DNA of 64,000 nt. It comes from Sphingosinicella sp942492965. Lineage in GTDB: Bacteria > Pseudomonadota > Alphaproteobacteria > Sphingomonadales > Sphingomonadaceae. Numbering within the stretch: position 1 is the first letter of the stretch; each line of letters opens with the position of its first letter. Below are positions 8,447 to 19,451 of the stretch, in pieces. The notes under the pieces are model-generated. The model saw only the letters and a list, made by a program, of their open reading frames with translations, was not told the DNA's origin and did not search any database. The DNA lies in the NCBI GenBank assembly GCA_942492965.1, contig OW818656.1:2604001-2668000 (forward strand), in the 5' to 3' direction. The translations under genes and the position numbers were made by a program.

Positions 8447-10045
8447 ATGACGATGAGCGAGATGCCGGTGAAGGTCACCCGGGCACTGATTTCGGTTTCG
8501 GACAAGACGGGCGTGGTCGACCTCGCCAAGGCGCTCGCCGCGCGGGGCGTGGAGCTGCTCTCGACCGGCGGCACGGCGAAGGCGCTGCGCGACGCCGGGC
8601 TCGAGGTGAAGGACGTGTCCGAGCATACGGGTTTCCCCGAGATGATGGACGGGCGCGTGAAGACGCTGCACCCGAAGGTGCACGGCGGGCTGCTGGCGCT
8701 GCGCGACCATCCCGAGCACGCCGCCGCGATGCGCGACCACGACATTACGCCGATCGACGTGGTGGTGGTGAACCTCTACCCGTTCGAGGCGACGGTCGCG
8801 AAGGGCGCGGGCCGCGAGGAGATCATCGAGAATATCGATATCGGCGGGCCTTCGATGGTGCGTTCGGCGGCGAAGAACCATGGCTTTGTCGCGATCCTCA
8901 CCGATCCCGGCGACTACGGCGAATTCATCGCGGCGCTTGATGCTAATGACGGGGCGACCGATCTTGCGCTTCGCAAGCGTCTCGCCGCCAAGGCGTTCGC
9001 GGCGACGGCGGCTTATGACAGCGCGATTTCCTCGTGGTTCGCATTCGGCGATCAGGGTGTTCTGTTCCCGGATACGCTGACGGTCGCGATGACGCGCGGC
9101 GGCGAACTGCGCTACGGCGAGAACCCGCACCAGAAGGCGGCGTTTTATGCGCCGCGCGGGCCGCACACCAAGGGCATCGGGCAGGCCCGGCAGGTGCAGG
9201 GCAAGGAACTCAGCTACAACAACTTGAACGACGCCGACGGCGCGCTCGAACTCATCGCCGAGTTCAGGGATGCGGGACCGGCGGTCGCCATCATCAAGCA
9301 CGCGAACCCGTGCGGCGTGGCGACGGGCGCCAGCCTTGCCGAGGCCTACGGCGCGGCGCTTGCGTGCGATCCCGTCTCGGCGTTCGGCGGCATCATCGCG
9401 GTGAACCGACCGCTGGATGCGGCGGCGGCGGAGGCGATTACGGGTATCTTCACCGAGGTCGTCGTGGCGCCCGACGCCGATGAAGCGGCGCTTGCGATCT
9501 TCGCGAAGAAGAAGAACCTGCGCTTGCTGCTCACCGCGCTGCCGGACCCGGCGCGCGGCGGCCTTGCGCTCAAGACCATCGCGGGCGGCTATCTGCTGCA
9601 ATCGCGCGACAATGGCGCGATCACCGAGGCGGATCTGAAGATCGTCACCGCGCGGCAGCCGACTACGCAGGAGCTTGCCGACATGCTGTTCGCGTGGCGC
9701 GTCGCGAAGCACGTGAAATCGAACGCAATCGTTTACGCGAAGGACGGCGCGACCGCAGGCATCGGCGCGGGACAGATGAGCCGGCTCGATTCGGCGCGCA
9801 TCGCTGCCTGGAAGGCGCGCGACGCTGCCGAGACGGCGGGATGGGCGCAGCCGAAGACGATGGGTTCGGCGGTGGCTTCTGACGCGTTCTTCCCGTTCGC
9901 GGACGGGCTGCTCGCGGCAGCGGACGCCGGCGCGACAGCGGTAATCCAGCCGGGCGGCTCGATCCGCGATGACGAAGTGATCGCGGCGGCGAACGAGAAG
10001 GGTCTCGCGATGGCGTTTACCGGGATGCGTCACTTCAGACATTAG
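8447..10045 (+). CDS. purH: Bifunctional AICAR transformylase / IMP cyclohydrolase
   Basis: 532 residues. It catalyses the last two steps of IMP synthesis. The N-terminal cyclohydrolase domain has ISVSDKTG, STGGTAKALRDAG and KTLHPKVHGG. The C-terminal transformylase domain has RYGENPHQKAAFY, the catalytic KHANPCG, and the closing TGMRHFRH. The start may be ATG 8447 or ATG 8453; both follow a GGCAGGA-like site. It begins 11 bases after the heparinase-like gene. A palindromic element follows 29 bases downstream and may terminate the run. Confidence 0.97.
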   Translation: MTMSEMPVKVTRALISVSDKTGVVDLAKALAARGVELLSTGGTAKALRDAGLEVKDVSEHTGFPEMMDGRVKTLHPKVHGGLLALRDHPEHAAAMRDHDITPIDVVVVNLYPFEATVAKGAGREEIIENIDIGGPSMVRSAAKNHGFVAILTDPGDYGEFIAALDANDGATDLALRKRLAAKAFAATAAYDSAISSWFAFGDQGVLFPDTLTVAMTRGGELRYGENPHQKAAFYAPRGPHTKGIGQARQVQGKELSYNNLNDADGALELIAEFRDAGPAVAIIKHANPCGVATGASLAEAYGAALACDPVSAFGGIIAVNRPLDAAAAEAITGIFTEVVVAPDADEAALAIFAKKKNLRLLLTALPDPARGGLALKTIAGGYLLQSRDNGAITEADLKIVTARQPTTQELADMLFAWRVAKHVKSNAIVYAKDGATAGIGAGQMSRLDSARIAAWKARDAAETAGWAQPKTMGSAVASDAFFPFADGLLAAADAGATAVIQPGGSIRDDEVIAAANEKGLAMAFTGMRHFRH

Positions 10046-10074
10046 ACTGGGCTTCGTCGCGGCGGTTGCGGCGT

Positions 10075-10120
10075 TCCCCTCTCCCCGACCCTCTCCCCGG
10101 AGGGGCGAGGGAGAAGGGGT
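10075..10120. repeat. Nested C/G-rich palindrome after purH
   Basis: The outer arms CCCCTCTCCC and GGGAGAAGGGG pair with one bulge. The inner arms CCCTCTCCCC (10089-10098) and GGGGCGAGGG (10102-10111) pair with one mismatch around a GGA loop. There is no U-run, so it is a poor intrinsic terminator in the strict sense. It resembles the dispersed CCCTCCCC-type palindromes at 38333-38419 and 50313-50336 in this window. Confidence 0.6.
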
Positions 10121-10210
10121 GCTCGAAACGTCCTCCCCTGTGCGAATCGTTCCGCTTTCGCTTTGAAAGGCGTAGGCTACGCGCTTCGCAACGGGGCGAG
10201 GGAGGAAGCC

Positions 10211-10696
10211 ATGCGTGTTCTCTGTCTTGGCGTAGTGTTGGCGTTTTCGGCATCCACGGCGCTGGCGGCGGACATGAAGCTTTCGCCCGCCGATACGGCG
10301 GCTGCGTTCAAGGCTGCGGGGTTCGCGAAGAAGGGGAATCGCTGGGAAGGCTGCGGCGATCCCGGCACGGCGGCCTATACGCCCGGTGCGATCGATCTGG
10401 TGCGCGATCTGAACGGCGACGGTCAGCCGGAAGCCGTCATCTCCGAAGGCAGCAGCTATTGCTTCGGGAACACCGGCATGGGCTATGCGATCGTCAGCAA
10501 ACAGGCGGCTGGCGGCTGGAAGCTCATCAACGGCGGCCCCGGCATTCCGAATATTCTCGCCGCGAAGGGTGCGGGCGGCTGGCCGGACATCGAGATCGGC
10601 GGCCCCGGCTTCTGCTTCCCGGTCGAGCGCTGGAACGGCAAGGAATACCGGTTGCATCGGCATCAGTATGAAGGCAAGGCCTGCCGCCCAAGATAG
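10211..10696 (+). CDS. Secreted protein of unknown function
   Basis: 161 residues. The signal peptide is clear: MRVLCLGVVLAFSAS then ALA-A, cut near residue 20. The mature part starts with a helix (SPADTAAAFKAAGF), then has the calcium-loop-like DLNGDGQPEAVI, several GG-rich turns, and four cysteines (CGD, YCFG, FCFP, KAC) that could form periplasmic disulfides. I do not recognise a named family. ATG 10211 is preceded by GGAGGAAG, a good ribosome binding site. The last codons, including the TAG stop, lie inside the left arm of the 145-bp palindromic element. Confidence 0.75.
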   Translation: MRVLCLGVVLAFSASTALAADMKLSPADTAAAFKAAGFAKKGNRWEGCGDPGTAAYTPGAIDLVRDLNGDGQPEAVISEGSSYCFGNTGMGYAIVSKQAAGGWKLINGGPGIPNILAAKGAGGWPDIEIGGPGFCFPVERWNGKEYRLHRHQYEGKACRPR

Positions 10697-10834
10697 GTCT
10701 TCATTCGGGTGATGCTGGCCTGCAAGACGCGGTCTTCTGCGCTTCCGGTGCTCACGGACCTTGAAGTCCGCTCCGCTCCGGTTCTCGAAGACCACGCCTT
10801 TCGGCTCAGCCTGACCCGAATGAAGACCTATCTT
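10690..10834. repeat. 145-bp palindromic element with perfect 21-bp terminal inverted repeats
   Basis: The left arm 10690-10710 (contains TAGGTCTTCATTCGGGT) and the right arm 10814-10834 are exact reverse complements over 21 bases. The 103-base interior is itself an imperfect palindrome: GGTCTTC (10731-10737) pairs with GAAGACC further right, and the centre has CGGACCTTGAAGTCCG. The whole transcript could fold into one long hairpin. It contains no significant reading frame. Its size and structure suit a non-autonomous repeat. It fills the gap between the secreted protein gene and trmB. Confidence 0.75.
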
Positions 10835-10856
10835 CCGTACCTGATGGCGAGCTTCG

Positions 10857-11537
10857 ATGTCTGATCCCACAACCATCCGCCGACTCTACGGACGACGTCA
10901 GGCGTTTGCGCTGCGTAACCGGGCGCAGCGGCTTGTCGAGGAATTGCTGCCCACTGTGGCGGTGCCCAAAGAGGGCCCGCTGGATGCGGCGCGGTTGTTT
11001 GGCAAGGCGTGCCCGTTGGAGCTGGAGATTGGGTTCGGCAAGGGCGAGCACCTCGTTGCCCACGCTGCCGCGCGACCGGAGACGGGCTTCGTCGGCTGCG
11101 AGCCGTTCCTGAACGGCGTGACCGGCCTGCTGGGGCACATCGAGGATGAGGGGCTCACCAACGTGCGCGTGCACGACGGCGACGCGCTGAATGTGCTGGA
11201 GCGCCTGCCGGATGCCTCGCTGGAGCGCGTCTATTTGCTCCACCCCGATCCGTGGCCGAAGGCGCGGCACGCGAAGCGGCGTTTCGTCAATCCGGGGCCG
11301 CTCGACCTGATCGCCGCGAAGCTGAAGCCGGGCGGCGAGTTCCGACTTGCCACCGATCATCCCGTCTACATGCGCTGGGCGGTGATGCAGATGGCGCGGC
11401 GGGCCGACTTAGAATGGCTTGCGGAACATCCCTCCGACTGGGAGACTCGACCCGACGACTGGCCGCCGACGCGCTATGGCGAATGGGCGGCGGGCGAGGG
11501 GCGGCCGATCTGGTACTTTCGGTATCTGCGGCGGTAG
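10857..11537 (+). CDS. trmB: tRNA (guanine-N7-)-methyltransferase
   Basis: 226 residues. TrmB methylates G46 in the variable loop of tRNAs. The SAM-binding motif LEIGFGKGEH, followed by GCEPFLNGV, and the substrate-binding block HPDPWPKARHAKRRF are characteristic. The C-terminal W-rich end (DDWPPTRYGEWAAGEG) also fits. The ATG lies 22 bases after the right arm of the palindromic element and has only a weak ribosome binding site (GGCGAG). A REP-like hairpin starts 11 bases after the stop. Confidence 0.94.
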   Translation: MSDPTTIRRLYGRRQAFALRNRAQRLVEELLPTVAVPKEGPLDAARLFGKACPLELEIGFGKGEHLVAHAAARPETGFVGCEPFLNGVTGLLGHIEDEGLTNVRVHDGDALNVLERLPDASLERVYLLHPDPWPKARHAKRRFVNPGPLDLIAAKLKPGGEFRLATDHPVYMRWAVMQMARRADLEWLAEHPSDWETRPDDWPPTRYGEWAAGEGRPIWYFRYLRR

Positions 11538-11547
11538 GGTTGGCGTG

Positions 11548-11626
11548 GTGCGTCCCTCGACTTCGCTCGGGATGATGGACGTAGAGTATAAAGGGTCTTC
11601 ATCCCGAGCGAAGTCGAGGGACGCAC
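11548..11626. repeat. REP-like perfect hairpin carrying the next gene's ribosome binding site
   Basis: Two perfect 28-base arms (11548-11575 and 11599-11626) flank a 23-base loop; the arm core is GTCCCTCGACTTCGCTCGGGA. The right arm ends three bases before the ATG at 11630. The only Shine-Dalgarno-like sequence, GAGGG at 11616-11620, lies inside that arm. The same element sits just after the trmB stop and may also act on the trmB mRNA 3' end. Similar short palindromes with this core are, to my knowledge, highly repeated in sphingomonad genomes. Confidence 0.8.
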
Positions 11627-11629
11627 GAT

Positions 11630-12427
11630 ATGACAAACGAAAACCCTGTAATTTCCGCGTTGGAAGGCGGCGTTCTTCGCCTCACGCTCAACGCGCCCGA
11701 GAGCCGCAATAGCCTCTCCTTCGCGATGATCGAGGCGCTGCGCGCCGCACTCCGCGCGGCTGACGCGGATCGCTCGGTGCGGGTCATCGTAATTGCGGCG
11801 GCGGGGCATGTGTTTTCCGCCGGGCATGATCTCAAGGAAATGGATGCAGCGCGCGCCGCGGAGGATGGCGGGCGGAGCGCGTTCATGCGGCTGTTCGAAG
11901 CGTGCGGCCAGTTGATGCAGGAGATCGTGAACCATCGCTGCCCGGTGATCGCCGAGGTTGCGGGCGTCGCGACGGCTGCCGGGTGCCAGCTCGTTGCGAG
12001 CTGTGACCTTGCCGTGGCGGGCAAGGCCGCGCGGTTTGCGACGCCGGGGGTGCGGATCGGGCTGTTCTGCTCGACGCCGATGGTGGCCCTGACGCGTAAC
12101 CTTTCTGCGAAGCACGCAATGGAAATGCTGCTGACGGGCGATCTGATCGATGCGTCGCGCGCGGCCGAAATCGGCCTCGTCAACCGCGTGGTGGATGACG
12201 CTGCGCTCACCGCCGAGACGATGGCGCTGGCGGCGCAGATCGCGGGGCGATCGCAGTTGACGGTCGGCATCGGCAAGCGCGCCTTCTACGCGCAACGCGA
12301 AATGCCGCTTGCCGAGGCTTACGCTTATGCCTCCACGGTGATGGCGGAAAACATGATGGCGGCCGACGCCTGCGAGGGCATCGGCGCCTTTATCGCGAAA
12401 CGCGATCCCGTGTGGCGGGATCAGTAG
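11630..12427 (+). CDS. ECHDC3-type enoyl-CoA hydratase/isomerase family protein
   Basis: 265 residues, crotonase fold. The oxyanion-hole region AGHDLKEM is present. However, both catalytic glutamates of true hydratases are replaced: the GGGCEL block reads AAGCQLVASCDLAV and the PEI block reads ATPGVRIGLFCSTP. This pattern matches the ECHDC3 subgroup, whose activity is not settled. Hydratase activity should therefore not be assumed. The gene's ribosome binding site lies in a repeat hairpin, and its 3' end overlaps the convergent sugar dehydrogenase gene by seven bases. A conventional enoyl-CoA hydratase is encoded at 34478-35257. Confidence 0.88.
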   Translation: MTNENPVISALEGGVLRLTLNAPESRNSLSFAMIEALRAALRAADADRSVRVIVIAAAGHVFSAGHDLKEMDAARAAEDGGRSAFMRLFEACGQLMQEIVNHRCPVIAEVAGVATAAGCQLVASCDLAVAGKAARFATPGVRIGLFCSTPMVALTRNLSAKHAMEMLLTGDLIDASRAAEIGLVNRVVDDAALTAETMALAAQIAGRSQLTVGIGKRAFYAQREMPLAEAYAYASTVMAENMMAADACEGIGAFIAKRDPVWRDQ

Positions 12428-13566
12428 GCGGGCGTCAGCTTGAGCAGGCGTCCATTCTCGCCGTCTTCCAATAGCCAGATCGCGCCGTCCGGGCCTTGTT
12501 CGACAGCGCGGATGCGGGCTTCCATCGGCCATTCATCGGCCTTGGTCGCGGTTTCGCCATTCAGGTCGACGCGAATCAGCGCCTCGCCCGAAAGCGCCCC
12601 GATGAAGGCGTCGCCCTTCCAGTTGGGGAACAGGTCGCCCTTGTAGACGAGCAGGCTTGAAGGCGAGATCGAAGGGTTCCAGAACACCTTGGGGGGTTCG
12701 AAGCCGTCGCCCGGCTTGTGGTCGGGGATGTCCTTGCCGTCGTAGTGATCGCCGTTCGAGGCTTTGGGATAGCCGTAGTTCACGCCCTTGCGGATAAGGT
12801 TCAGCTCATCGCCGCCGGCCGGACCCATTTCCATTTCCCACAGGCGGCCTTCGCTGTCGAAATCGATGCCGAGCGGGTTGCGGATGCCGTAGGCCCAGAC
12901 CTGCGCCTTGACGCGGCCCTGATCGTAAAACGGATTGTCCGACGGGATCATGCCCGTGTCGGAGAGGCGGACGATCTTGCCGAGGTTGGCGTTCAGATCC
13001 TGCGCGGGATCGAACTTCTGCCGCTCGCCGCTCGAGACGTACATCATGCCATCGGGGCCGAAGGCGATTCGGTGACCGTAATGGCCGCGTCCTGTGACCT
13101 TGGGTTCCTGCCGCCAGATGACCTGCAGCCCCTCGATACGGGGCGCACCCTCCAGCACCAGCTTGCCGCGCGCCACAGCCGCGCCGCGCGTGTTGCCGTC
13201 GCCGGCTTCGGCGTAGCTGAGATAGATGTAGCCGGTGTTTGCGAAATCCGGGTGCAGGGCGACGTCGCCGAGGCCGCCCTGACCGCCGTAATCGACTTTG
13301 GGCGCGCCCGCGACATCAACCGTGTCGCCGCCGAGGCGGACGAGCTTCAAGACGCCCTTCTTTTCGGTGACGAGGATGCGGCCATCGGGGAGGAAGGCGA
13401 GTGCCCATGGTTCTTCGAACGTGCCCATTTCGGCGGCGGCGAAGGGCTTGTTCTTCGCTGCGGGTTCGGGAGATTCGGTGCTCTTGTTGGCGTTGCTGCC
13501 GTTCGCGCCGCAGGCTGCGAGGCTGACAGCTGAAACGAGCGCGAGCGCGGTGAAGGTGCGGATCAT
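12421..13566 (-). CDS. PQQ-type soluble sugar dehydrogenase lipoprotein (Asd/YliI family)
   Basis: 381 residues. The N-terminus is a lipoprotein signal with lipobox LAAC (cysteine near 19), followed by a Ser/Asn-rich linker and then a six-bladed propeller. Family motifs include EEPWALAFLPDGRILVTEK, GQGGLGDVALHPDF, GHRIAFGPDGMMYVS, YGIRNPLGIDF and GGDELNLI. Relatives oxidise aldose sugars with PQQ in the periplasm; here lipid anchoring is inferred. No PQQ synthesis genes are in the window. The gene is divergent from rimP, with 203 bases between them. Confidence 0.9.
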   Translation of the reverse strand: MIRTFTALALVSAVSLAACGANGSNANKSTESPEPAAKNKPFAAAEMGTFEEPWALAFLPDGRILVTEKKGVLKLVRLGGDTVDVAGAPKVDYGGQGGLGDVALHPDFANTGYIYLSYAEAGDGNTRGAAVARGKLVLEGAPRIEGLQVIWRQEPKVTGRGHYGHRIAFGPDGMMYVSSGERQKFDPAQDLNANLGKIVRLSDTGMIPSDNPFYDQGRVKAQVWAYGIRNPLGIDFDSEGRLWEMEMGPAGGDELNLIRKGVNYGYPKASNGDHYDGKDIPDHKPGDGFEPPKVFWNPSISPSSLLVYKGDLFPNWKGDAFIGALSGEALIRVDLNGETATKADEWPMEARIRAVEQGPDGAIWLLEDGENGRLLKLTPAY

Positions 13567-13769
13567 TGTAGCAATGTCTCCAAAAGTCGGGGGAAGCGCA
13601 GGCTAACCCGATGTTCCGCCGCTTACAAATGCTCAACCGGGCCGCTCTTGCGGGGCGCGGGCTTTGCGCTTATATGGGCGGCGTTCTCCACATGGGTAGT
13701 CCAAGCGGAGGTCGGTTCCAAGGTTCGGGACCGGCGCCGAAGGGTCGTATCCGCTAGGGAGGCTGGAGT

Positions 13770-14306
13770 TTGACAGACACGAAGGCGCTCGAGGTATTGG
13801 TGGAGCCGATCGCAACCGCGATGGGCTTCGATCTCGTGCGTGTCGCGCTGATGAAGGGTGCTGGCGGGCTGACGCTGCAGGTGATGGCGGAAGATCCCGC
13901 GACACGGCAGCTCACCATCGATCAGTGCGCGGCGCTCAGCCGCCGCGTGTCGGACATGCTCGACGAGGTCGATCCGATTCCGGACGAATATAATCTCGAA
14001 GTGAGTTCGCCAGGCATCGACCGGCCGCTGACCCGGCTTCAGGATTTTGCCGATTGGGCCGGATATGTCGCGAAGATGCAACTCGCCGAACCGCTGGAGG
14101 GGCGGAAGCGACTTCAGGGGCACATTCTCGGTCTCGATGATGCTATGGTGCGCATCGCGGTCGAGGGACTCGGCGAGATCGCAGTGCCGTTTGCAAGTAT
14201 CGCCAGCGCGAAGCTGGTGCTGACCGATGATCTCATCAAGGCTACGAAGCCGCTCTCCAGCGAGGGCGCCGACGCGTTAGACGAAGAAGAAGAGGAAGAC
14301 GACTGA
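13770..14306 (+). CDS. rimP: Ribosome maturation factor RimP
   Basis: 178 residues. RimP is needed for 30S subunit maturation. The N-terminal domain has LVEPIATAMGFDLVRV, and the linking SSPGIDRPLTR signature is present, followed by an SH3-like C-terminal domain. The acidic end (DEEEEEDD) is typical of alphaproteobacterial members. The start is TTG 13770, chosen because GGGAGG lies seven bases upstream and no ATG fits the conserved N-terminus. The stop overlaps the nusA ATG by one base. It heads the rimP-nusA-ylxR-infB-rbfA operon. Confidence 0.94.
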   Translation: MTDTKALEVLVEPIATAMGFDLVRVALMKGAGGLTLQVMAEDPATRQLTIDQCAALSRRVSDMLDEVDPIPDEYNLEVSSPGIDRPLTRLQDFADWAGYVAKMQLAEPLEGRKRLQGHILGLDDAMVRIAVEGLGEIAVPFASIASAKLVLTDDLIKATKPLSSEGADALDEEEEEDD

Positions 14307-15865
14307 TGGCCACCGCAATTTCCGCCAACAAGGCCGAGCTGCTGGCGATTGCCGATGCCGTTGCGCGCGAGAAGTCGATCGATCGGATGATCGTGATCGA
14401 GGCGATGGAAGAGGCCATCCAGCGCGCGGCGCGCGCACGCTACGGCGCGGAAAACGATATCCGCGCGAAGATCGATCCGGTCTCTGGCGAGATGCGCCTG
14501 TGGCGCGTGCTCGAAGTGGTCGAGGCGCCGGAGGATCACTTCAAGCAGATCAGCCTCGTCGATGCGCAGAAGCGCGACAAGAAGAGCGCCATCGGCGATT
14601 TCGTCGTCGATCCGCTGCCGCCGATCGAATTCGGGCGCATTGCCGCGCAGGCCGCCAAGCAGGTGATCGTGCAGAAGGTGCGCGATGCCGAGCGTGAGCG
14701 TCAGTACGAGGAATTCAAGGACCGCGTGAACGAGGTGACGACGGGCGTCGTGAAGCGCGTCGAGTTCGGCCACGTCGTCGTCGACCTCGGCCGCGCCGAG
14801 GGCGTTATCCGCCGGGATCAGCAGATCCCGCGCGAAATCCTGCGCGTGAACGACCGTGTGCGGTGCCTGATCAAGGACGTGCGCCGCGAAAACCGCGGCC
14901 CGCAGATTTTCCTCTCCCGCGCTGCGGGCGAATACATGAAGAAGCTGTTCGCGCAGGAAGTGCCGGAAATCTACGACGGCATCATCGAGATCAAGGCCGT
15001 TGCGCGCGATCCGGGCAGCCGTGCCAAGATCGGCGTCATCAGCCGCGATTCGTCGATCGATCCGGTCGGCGCGTGCGTCGGCATGAAGGGCAGCCGTGTG
15101 CAGGCGGTCGTGCAGGAACTGCAGGGCGAGAAGATCGACATCATCCCGTGGTCGCCCGATATCGCGACGTTCGTGGTGAACGCGTTGCAGCCCGCCGAAG
15201 TGGCGAAGGTCGTGATCGACGAGGAAGAGCAGCGCATCGAGGTGGTCGTTCCCGACGACCAGCTTTCGCTCGCCATCGGCCGCCGCGGCCAGAACGTGCG
15301 CCTTGCGAGCCAGCTCACCGGTCACCAGATCGACATCATGACCGAAGCCGACGAGAGCGAGCGCCGCCAGAAGGAATTCGTCGAGCGCTCCGAGCTGTTC
15401 ATGAACGAACTCGACGTGGACGAGACGCTGGCGCAGCTGCTCGTCGCTGAAGGCTTCACCGAACTCGAGGAGGTCGCTTACGTCGAGACGAGCGAACTCG
15501 CCGCGATCGAAGGCTTTGACGAGGATCTCGCGGGCGAACTCCAGAACCGCGCGACCGAGGGGCTGGAACGCCGGGAGGCCGCGGCCCGCGAGGAGCGCCG
15601 CGCGCTCGGCGTGGAAGACGCGCTCGCAGCGATCGACGGGCTTTCCGAGAAGATGCTCGTGACGCTCGGCAAGGCGGGCATCAAGACGCTCGACGATCTC
15701 GGCGATCTCGCGACCGACGAACTCGTCTCCAAGCGCGAAGGCGTGCTCAAGGAATACGGCCTCAGCGAGGCGGACGGCAACCGCATCATCATGGCGGCCC
15801 GCGCCCACTGGTTCGAGGGCGAAGACGCATCCGGGGAGGACGCACCCGCGGATGCCGAAGCATGA
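14306..15865 (+). CDS. nusA: Transcription termination/antitermination protein NusA
   Basis: 519 residues. NusA binds RNA polymerase and nascent RNA and modulates pausing, termination and antitermination. The order is: N-terminal polymerase-binding domain, S1 domain (about residues 140-200), KH1 and KH2 (about 230-350, with GACVGMKGSRVQAVVQEL and AIGRRGQNVRLASQL), and C-terminal acidic repeats (from about 370) rich in Glu and Ala that resemble the AR1/AR2 domains. The end overlaps the next gene by 14 bases. Confidence 0.97.
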   Translation: MATAISANKAELLAIADAVAREKSIDRMIVIEAMEEAIQRAARARYGAENDIRAKIDPVSGEMRLWRVLEVVEAPEDHFKQISLVDAQKRDKKSAIGDFVVDPLPPIEFGRIAAQAAKQVIVQKVRDAERERQYEEFKDRVNEVTTGVVKRVEFGHVVVDLGRAEGVIRRDQQIPREILRVNDRVRCLIKDVRRENRGPQIFLSRAAGEYMKKLFAQEVPEIYDGIIEIKAVARDPGSRAKIGVISRDSSIDPVGACVGMKGSRVQAVVQELQGEKIDIIPWSPDIATFVVNALQPAEVAKVVIDEEEQRIEVVVPDDQLSLAIGRRGQNVRLASQLTGHQIDIMTEADESERRQKEFVERSELFMNELDVDETLAQLLVAEGFTELEEVAYVETSELAAIEGFDEDLAGELQNRATEGLERREAAAREERRALGVEDALAAIDGLSEKMLVTLGKAGIKTLDDLGDLATDELVSKREGVLKEYGLSEADGNRIIMAARAHWFEGEDASGEDAPADAEA

Positions 15866-16505
15866 GCCCGAACGTCGCTGCATAATAAGCGGTGAGCGCG
15901 AAGGGCGAGACGCACTGGTGCGGCTCGCTCTTTCCCCCGACGGCGAGGTTCTGCCGGACATCGGCGCGCGCGCGCCGGGCCGCGGCGCGTGGGTGACCCC
16001 CGACCGCGCGCTCGTTGCGGAGGCCGAGGCCAAGGGCAAGCTGAAAGGGGCGCTGCAACGCGCCTTCAAGGGCGACGTGAAACGCGTGCCCGAAGGCATG
16101 GCGGATCGCATCGAGGCCGGGCTGAAACGCGCGACGCTCGATCGGCTCGGGCTGGAGCTTCGTGCGGGCAATCTGCTGCTCGGCAGCGATCGCATCGCAG
16201 GGGCGGTGGACAGCGGCGAAGCGCGGCTTGTGCTGCACGCCGCCGACGCGGCGCCCGACGGCGTGCGCAAGCTGGCGCAGCGGTTGCATTCGGCGGGCGG
16301 AAAGGCCAAAGCAATCGCTTTGCCGACGGGCCGGGATGAATTGTCCTTGGCGCTCGGGCAGGCCAATGTGGTACACGCCGCGGTCCGCGACCGGCAGGCG
16401 GCGCTTCGCGTCGAATCTGCGGTCGGCCGCTGGCGCGCGTATCTCGGCCTGCAGGACGGAATAGAAATTGAGGGCGATGAACCGCCCGCTGGACTTGAGT
16501 TGTGA
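15852..16505 (+). CDS. ylxR: YlxR-like RNA-binding protein (DUF448 plus L7Ae-like domain)
   Basis: 217 residues. The N-terminal DUF448/YlxR domain has the signature RRCIISGE and GRGAWVTPD. The C-terminal half resembles the ribosomal L7Ae/L30e fold (NLLLGSDRIAGAVDSGEARLVLHAADAA). Fusions of these two domains are usual in alphaproteobacteria, whereas Firmicutes encode YlxR and YlxQ separately. The role is RNA binding, probably in ribosome or RNase P function; the exact substrate is uncertain. It sits between nusA and infB, as expected. Confidence 0.88.
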   Translation: MPKHEPERRCIISGEREGRDALVRLALSPDGEVLPDIGARAPGRGAWVTPDRALVAEAEAKGKLKGALQRAFKGDVKRVPEGMADRIEAGLKRATLDRLGLELRAGNLLLGSDRIAGAVDSGEARLVLHAADAAPDGVRKLAQRLHSAGGKAKAIALPTGRDELSLALGQANVVHAAVRDRQAALRVESAVGRWRAYLGLQDGIEIEGDEPPAGLEL

Positions 16506-16514
16506 AGGGTACGA

Positions 16515-19044
<2,530 letters not shown>

Positions 19045-19064
19045 GGCGTTCGCGCGGGACGCCT

Positions 19065-19451
19065 ATGCGCCAGATGCAGACCCCCGAGGGCAAATCGGTC
19101 CGGCTGCTGCGGATCGGCGAGCAGGTGCGCCATGTGCTGGCGGGCGTGCTCGGCCGCGGTGAGGTGCGCGATCCGGTGCTCGAAACGCACATCGTCTCGG
19201 TGAGCGAGGTGCGCGTCTCGCCGGACCTGCGCATTGCCACCGCCTTCGTGAAGGCGCTCGGCGGCGACGATGACGAGGTGCTTGCCGCGCTTCGCCGCAA
19301 TGCGAAGTTCCTGCGCGGCGAGGTGGCGCGGTCGATGTCCACCAAATACACGCCCGAGCTGAAGTTCCGGCTCGACGAGAGCTACGAGGTTGCCGGGCGC
19401 ATCGACGCGCTGCTGCGCGACCCCAAGGTAGCGCGCGACCTCGAGGACTGA
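19065..19451 (+). CDS. rbfA: 30S ribosome-binding factor RbfA
   Basis: 128 residues. RbfA binds the 5' region of immature 16S rRNA and helps late 30S assembly. The KH-like fold is recognised from RIGEQVRHVLAGVL near the N-terminus, SEVRVSPDLRIATAFV, and the C-terminal STKYTPELKFRLDES. It lies 20 bases after infB, and its stop overlaps the next ATG (TGATG). It closes the canonical nusA-infB operon, although truB is displaced downstream by two genes. Confidence 0.95.
   Translation: MRQMQTPEGKSVRLLRIGEQVRHVLAGVLGRGEVRDPVLETHIVSVSEVRVSPDLRIATAFVKALGGDDDEVLAALRRNAKFLRGEVARSMSTKYTPELKFRLDESYEVAGRIDALLRDPKVARDLED

Noticed and set aside
10820..10864. 14-codon reading frame ending in the trmB start, as a leader peptide
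   Set aside because: No ribosome binding site, and most of it is the right arm of the palindromic element. It has no regulatory amino acid pattern.
8417..10876. Long minus-strand open frame opposite purH, the secreted protein and trmB
   Set aside because: Composition and lack of motifs indicate the antisense of real genes; it also crosses a palindromic repeat.
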